The notes beneath the pieces were generated by a model, which saw only the letters and a program-made list of their open reading frames with translations, did not search any database and was not told the DNA's origin. Made by a program: the position numbers and the translations under genes. Positions 60,730 through 64,000 of a stretch of 64,000 nucleotides of DNA are shown piece by piece (positions within the stretch are counted from its first letter, which is position 1; each line of letters starts with the position of its first letter). The stretch is taken from positions 248,001 to 312,000 of the forward strand of contig NZ_CP034873.1 in the NCBI RefSeq assembly GCF_005081445.1. The letters are read 5' to 3'. The stretch is from Buchnera aphidicola (Hyadaphis tataricae) (GTDB lineage Bacteria > Pseudomonadota > Gammaproteobacteria > Enterobacterales > Enterobacteriaceae).

Positions 60730-61830
60730 ATGATAAATAATGAGAGTATATTAAATCGTTTAGATTCTAAAATCAATTTATTAAATTTGAATCGTCAAGA
60801 ATTACATAGATTTTTAATCTCTTTAGGAGCTAAATCATTTTCTACACAACAAATAATGCATTGGATATACCATTATTATTGTAGTGATTTTAACAAGATG
60901 TTAAATATTAGTGCTAAAATAAGAAATCAATTACAAAAAAATTCTCGCATATTTGCACCAGAATTTACAGAAGAAAAAGTGTCGTTTGATGGCACTATAA
61001 AATGGATCACTGAAATAAACAAACAAAAAATAGAAACAGTGTATATTCCAGAACAAAAACGTTCAACACTTTGTGTTTCTTCTCAAATAGGCTGTCCTTT
61101 GAAATGTCATTTTTGCGCTACTGGTCAACAAGGTTTTAACAGAAATTTACAAGTTTTTGAAATTATCTCTCAAATTTGGCAAGCAAACAAACGATTACAA
61201 AAAAAAAATATCAATAATATTACTAATATAGTTTTTATGGGTATGGGTGAACCTCTGTTAAATCTAAAAAACGTTGTTTCTGCTTTAAATATTATATTAG
61301 ATGAATTTGGCTTTGCTTTATCAAAACGAAAAATTACTTTATCTACGTCAGGAGTCGTTCCAGCTCTAGATAAGTTAAGATCGATGATTGACGTATCGTT
61401 AGCAATTTCTTTGCATGCATCAAATGATGTAATTCGAGATCTTATTATGCCAATTAACAAAAAATATAATATTCAGTCTATTTTAGATTCAACATTAAAA
61501 TATTTTAGATCTTCTAAAGCTAATCGCGGAGGTGTCACCATAGAATACGTGATGCTAAATGGAATTAATGATGCAAATCAACATGCTGAACAATTAGCAG
61601 TGCTATTAAGAAAATTACCAAGCAAAATTAATCTAATTCCTTGGAATCCTTTTTTAGGTTCATCATTTGCATCTAGTAACATTAATAGAATCAACATTTT
61701 TGCAAATATTTTAAGAAGTAAGGGTTTTACTACAGTAATTAGAAAAAATAGAGGCAAAGACATTGATGCTGCATGTGGTCAGTTAACAGGAAATGTAAAA
61801 AATGACATTAAAAATGTAAAATATTCATAG
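60730..61830 (+). CDS. rlmN: dual-specificity RNA methyltransferase RlmN
   Basis: Radical SAM enzyme that makes 2-methyladenosine in 23S rRNA (A2503) and tRNA. It has the CPLKCHFC cluster motif (about 112-119), GMGEPLLN, the TLSTSGVVP segment and the C-terminal acceptor Cys in DIDAACGQL (about 348). ATG 60730 follows AGGA with a 7-base spacer, giving 366 residues (E. coli 384, longer at both ends). The open frame upstream to 60697 is not used. In E. coli rodZ lies between rlmN and ispG; here it is missing. Confidence 0.96.
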   Translation: MINNESILNRLDSKINLLNLNRQELHRFLISLGAKSFSTQQIMHWIYHYYCSDFNKMLNISAKIRNQLQKNSRIFAPEFTEEKVSFDGTIKWITEINKQKIETVYIPEQKRSTLCVSSQIGCPLKCHFCATGQQGFNRNLQVFEIISQIWQANKRLQKKNINNITNIVFMGMGEPLLNLKNVVSALNIILDEFGFALSKRKITLSTSGVVPALDKLRSMIDVSLAISLHASNDVIRDLIMPINKKYNIQSILDSTLKYFRSSKANRGGVTIEYVMLNGINDANQHAEQLAVLLRKLPSKINLIPWNPFLGSSFASSNINRINIFANILRSKGFTTVIRKNRGKDIDAACGQLTGNVKNDIKNVKYS

Positions 61831-61999
61831 AAAAAACAACAAAAATATTTGAATGATATACATATATTATATAGTATAAATTTTTTATTTTTCGTTTTAC
61901 AAAATGCTTTATAGTTCAAAATAAACATTGAAAAAATATTCTATTGAAGTTTTTTTATTGAATATTTTTCATCTATATTTAATTTACAATAAAAATAAC

Positions 62000-63115
62000 A
62001 TGAACAAACTAAAAGTTTTTGATCGAAAAAAAACCAATCGTATTTATGTTGGACAGGTTCCTATTGGAAATAATGCACCCATTGCTATACAGTCAATGAC
62101 TAATTCTAAAACAGAAGATTATTTAGCAACAATTAAACAGATTGCAGATTTAGAAAATGTAGGAGCAGATATTGTTCGCGTTTCTATACCTACTGTAGAA
62201 GCAGTAGAATCTTTTAAAAAAATTAAACAATCTGTTAAAATACCATTAATAGCAGATATACATTTTGATTATAGATTAGCCTTAAAATCGATAAAATATG
62301 GAGCAGATTGTTTACGAATAAATCCCGGTAACATTGGTAATAAAAAAAGAGTTTTAGCAATTGTTAATGCTGCAAAAATTAGCAATATACCAATTCGTAT
62401 AGGCGTTAATTCAGGTTCTTTAGAAAAAGATATATTAAAAAAATACGGTACTCCTACTGCAGACGCTTTAGTCGAATCAGCGATGAACCACGTTGAATAT
62501 TTCGATTTTTTAAACTTTTATAATTTTAAAATCAGTGTGAAAGCATCCAATATTTTTTTGGCTGTTGAAGCATATAAAAAATTGTCAAAAAAAACATCAC
62601 AACCATTGCATATAGGAATAACAGAAGCAGGATCATTAAGAACTGGAACAATAAAATCTGCTATTGGATTGGCGCATTTACTCTTACATGGTATTGGAGA
62701 TACAATACGTGTTTCACTAGCCGCGGATCCCATTGAGGAAGTGAAGGTCGCTTATGACATTTTAAAAATTTTAGGTTTGCGATCAAGAGGAATTAATTTT
62801 ATTGCGTGTCCTACTTGTTCAAGACAAGAATTTGATGTAATCAATACCGTAAATACATTAGAAAAAAACTTAGAGGATATTTCAACTCCTATGGATGTAT
62901 CTATTATTGGTTGTATTGTAAATGGAATAGGTGAAGCTAAGACATCTACATTAGGATTAACAGGAGGACATAAAAAAAGTGCAATTTATAAATATGGCAT
63001 AAGAAAAAAAGAACAAATTAAAAATGTAGATATTATTAAAAAAATGGAAGAAAACATCCGAAAAACAGCAAAAGAATTAGATCGTTTAAAAAAAAATAAT
63101 ATTCAATCAACATAA
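62000..63115 (+). CDS. ispG: 4-hydroxy-3-methylbut-2-enyl diphosphate synthase IspG
   Basis: Iron-sulfur enzyme of the MEP isoprenoid pathway (GcpE), working downstream of Dxr. ATG 62000 gives 371 residues (E. coli 372); the frame extends 24 codons upstream without homology. The 4Fe-4S ligands are present: two Cys in [10 protein letters not shown], one in IIGCIVNG and the Glu of GIGEA. The usual NGPGE motif reads NGIGE, a Pro to Ile change beside the ligating Glu. hisS follows after 28 bases as in E. coli. Confidence 0.97.
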   Translation: MNKLKVFDRKKTNRIYVGQVPIGNNAPIAIQSMTNSKTEDYLATIKQIADLENVGADIVRVSIPTVEAVESFKKIKQSVKIPLIADIHFDYRLALKSIKYGADCLRINPGNIGNKKRVLAIVNAAKISNIPIRIGVNSGSLEKDILKKYGTPTADALVESAMNHVEYFDFLNFYNFKISVKASNIFLAVEAYKKLSKKTSQPLHIGITEAGSLRTGTIKSAIGLAHLLLHGIGDTIRVSLAADPIEEVKVAYDILKILGLRSRGINFIACPTCSRQEFDVINTVNTLEKNLEDISTPMDVSIIGCIVNGIGEAKTSTLGLTGGHKKSAIYKYGIRKKEQIKNVDIIKKMEENIRKTAKELDRLKKNNIQST

Positions 63116-63143
63116 AAGATACTTTTAAAGATAAGAGACAACA

Positions 63144-64000
63144 GTGAATATTAAATCAATTAGAGGTATGCATGATTATTTTCCAGAAGAATTAGCATTA
63201 TGGAAACGTATAGAAAATATTTTAAAAGAAGTTTTGATGAGTTATTGTTATTTAGAAATTAGACTGCCATTGTTAGAAAAAACTGAGCTCTTTAAAAGAG
63301 CTATTGGCAACATTACTGATATTGTTGAAAAAGAAATGTATTCTTTTCAAGATAGAAAAGGTCACAGTTTAACATTACGCCCAGAAGGTACTGTAGGATG
63401 TATTCGTGCAATTATACAAAATTGTTTGTTAAAAAAGAAAAAACATCATAGATTTTGGTATTTAGGTCCCATGTTTCGATATGAAAGACCTCAAATGGGT
63501 AGATATCGTCAATTTTATCAACTTGGCGCTGAAGTTTTTGGGATAGATACTAAAGATATTGATTTAGAAATTATATTATTGACAAATCGTTTTTGGCAAC
63601 GACTTGGAATTCATTCACATCTCACATTGGAAATTAATTCAATTGGATCCCAAACTGCTCGGGTTCAATATAAAACAGAATTAGTGTCTTTTCTTAAAAA
63701 ACATGAATCTTTGCTAGACGAAGATTGTAAAAGAAGATTGTATACTAATCCGTTACGAATCTTAGATTCTAAAAATCAAGAAATTCAAAAAATACTAAAA
63801 GATGGACCACTATTAAAAAATTATATAGATTTTTCTGAAAATGTTGATTTTAAAAATTTATGCAATATGATTAGTTTTCATGGAATAAAATATAGATATA
63901 ACCCAAAATTAGTAAGAGGATTAGATTATTATAATAACACTGTTTTTGAATGGAAAAGCAGTCAAATAGGAGCTCAAAATACTATTTGTGCAGGGGGTAG
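63144..64000 (+). CDS. hisS: histidyl-tRNA synthetase, N-terminal part
   Basis: Runs off the right edge after 285 codons. Starting at GTG 63144 (AGAG upstream, and E. coli hisS also starts GTG), it reads [13 protein letters not shown], class II motif 1 in [15 protein letters not shown], motif 2 in [26 protein letters not shown], and the histidine-binding [15 protein letters not shown] near residue 260-275. The frame is uninterrupted to the edge, which is why no stop is seen. Motif 3 and the anticodon domain lie outside the window. Confidence 0.96.
   Translation, partial: MNIKSIRGMHDYFPEELALWKRIENILKEVLMSYCYLEIRLPLLEKTELFKRAIGNITDIVEKEMYSFQDRKGHSLTLRPEGTVGCIRAIIQNCLLKKKKHHRFWYLGPMFRYERPQMGRYRQFYQLGAEVFGIDTKDIDLEIILLTNRFWQRLGIHSHLTLEINSIGSQTARVQYKTELVSFLKKHESLLDEDCKRRLYTNPLRILDSKNQEIQKILKDGPLLKNYIDFSENVDFKNLCNMISFHGIKYRYNPKLVRGLDYYNNTVFEWKSSQIGAQNTICAGG

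Overview
The window is a chromosomal segment of an obligate aphid endosymbiont, Buchnera aphidicola (Gammaproteobacteria). The evidence is extreme AT bias, near one-to-one similarity of nearly every protein to its E. coli counterpart at almost the same length, blocks of E. coli gene order joined after large deletions, a 16S rRNA gene with no 23S/5S behind it, a trp cluster lacking trpE and trpG, and no insertion sequences, prophage, CRISPR or transferred genes. The exact strain cannot be fixed from this sequence.

Layout. (1) 1-17448: the 5' end of apbE, then degP, dapD-map (opposite strand), rpsB-tsf-pyrH-frr-dxr-uppS, bamA-fabZ-dnaE and proS. This is the E. coli 4-5 min region without cdsA, rseP, skp, lpxD, lpxA, lpxB, rnhB and accA. 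(2) 17658-22727: flhB-flhA and divergent argS, a flagellar export block. (3) 22888-28269: the rrs operon (promoter, boxA, RNase III stem, 16S, tRNA-Ile, tRNA-Ala), then gloB, rnhA, dnaQ, tRNA-Asp, gmhA and gpt, a collapsed version of the E. coli rrnH-gpt region. (4) 28361-35244: grpE, rnfH, smpB, tadA, acpS and the lepA-lepB-rnc-era operon. (5) 35448-46145: mnmA, an eroded gap where hflD should lie, purB, emtA, fabI, rnb, ychE, lipB-lipA, pyrF, ribA. (6) 46202-54045: cls, yciA, yciB, yciC and trpDCBA, all on the minus strand. (7) 54261-64000: an EamA-type transporter, rluB, sohB, topA, suhB (minus), rlmN, ispG and the 5' part of hisS.

Functionally this is core housekeeping: translation (rpsB, tsf, frr, proS, argS, hisS, lepA, smpB, tadA, mnmA, rluB, rlmN), replication (dnaE, dnaQ, rnhA, topA), RNA processing (rnc, rnb, era), envelope and secretion (bamA, degP, lepB, uppS, sohB, emtA, cls), isoprenoids (dxr, ispG, uppS), fatty acid and lipoate synthesis (fabZ, fabI, acpS, lipA, lipB), nucleotides (pyrH, pyrF, purB, gpt), and nutrient provisioning of the host (trpDCBA, dapD, ribA).

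The most informative oddities are these. smpB and emtA are each broken at a run of exactly ten A residues, and in both one extra A restores a full-length family-like protein, which points to rescue by polymerase slippage. SuhB has lost most of its metal-binding residues while remaining an open, full-length frame. The gloB 3' end runs antisense into tRNA-Ala, at what looks like the deletion scar that removed 23S and 5S. DnaE ends about 80 residues early. FlhB carries NPIH in place of the NPTH self-cleavage motif. I found no novel multi-gene system; the novelty here lies in decay, rescue and repurposing.
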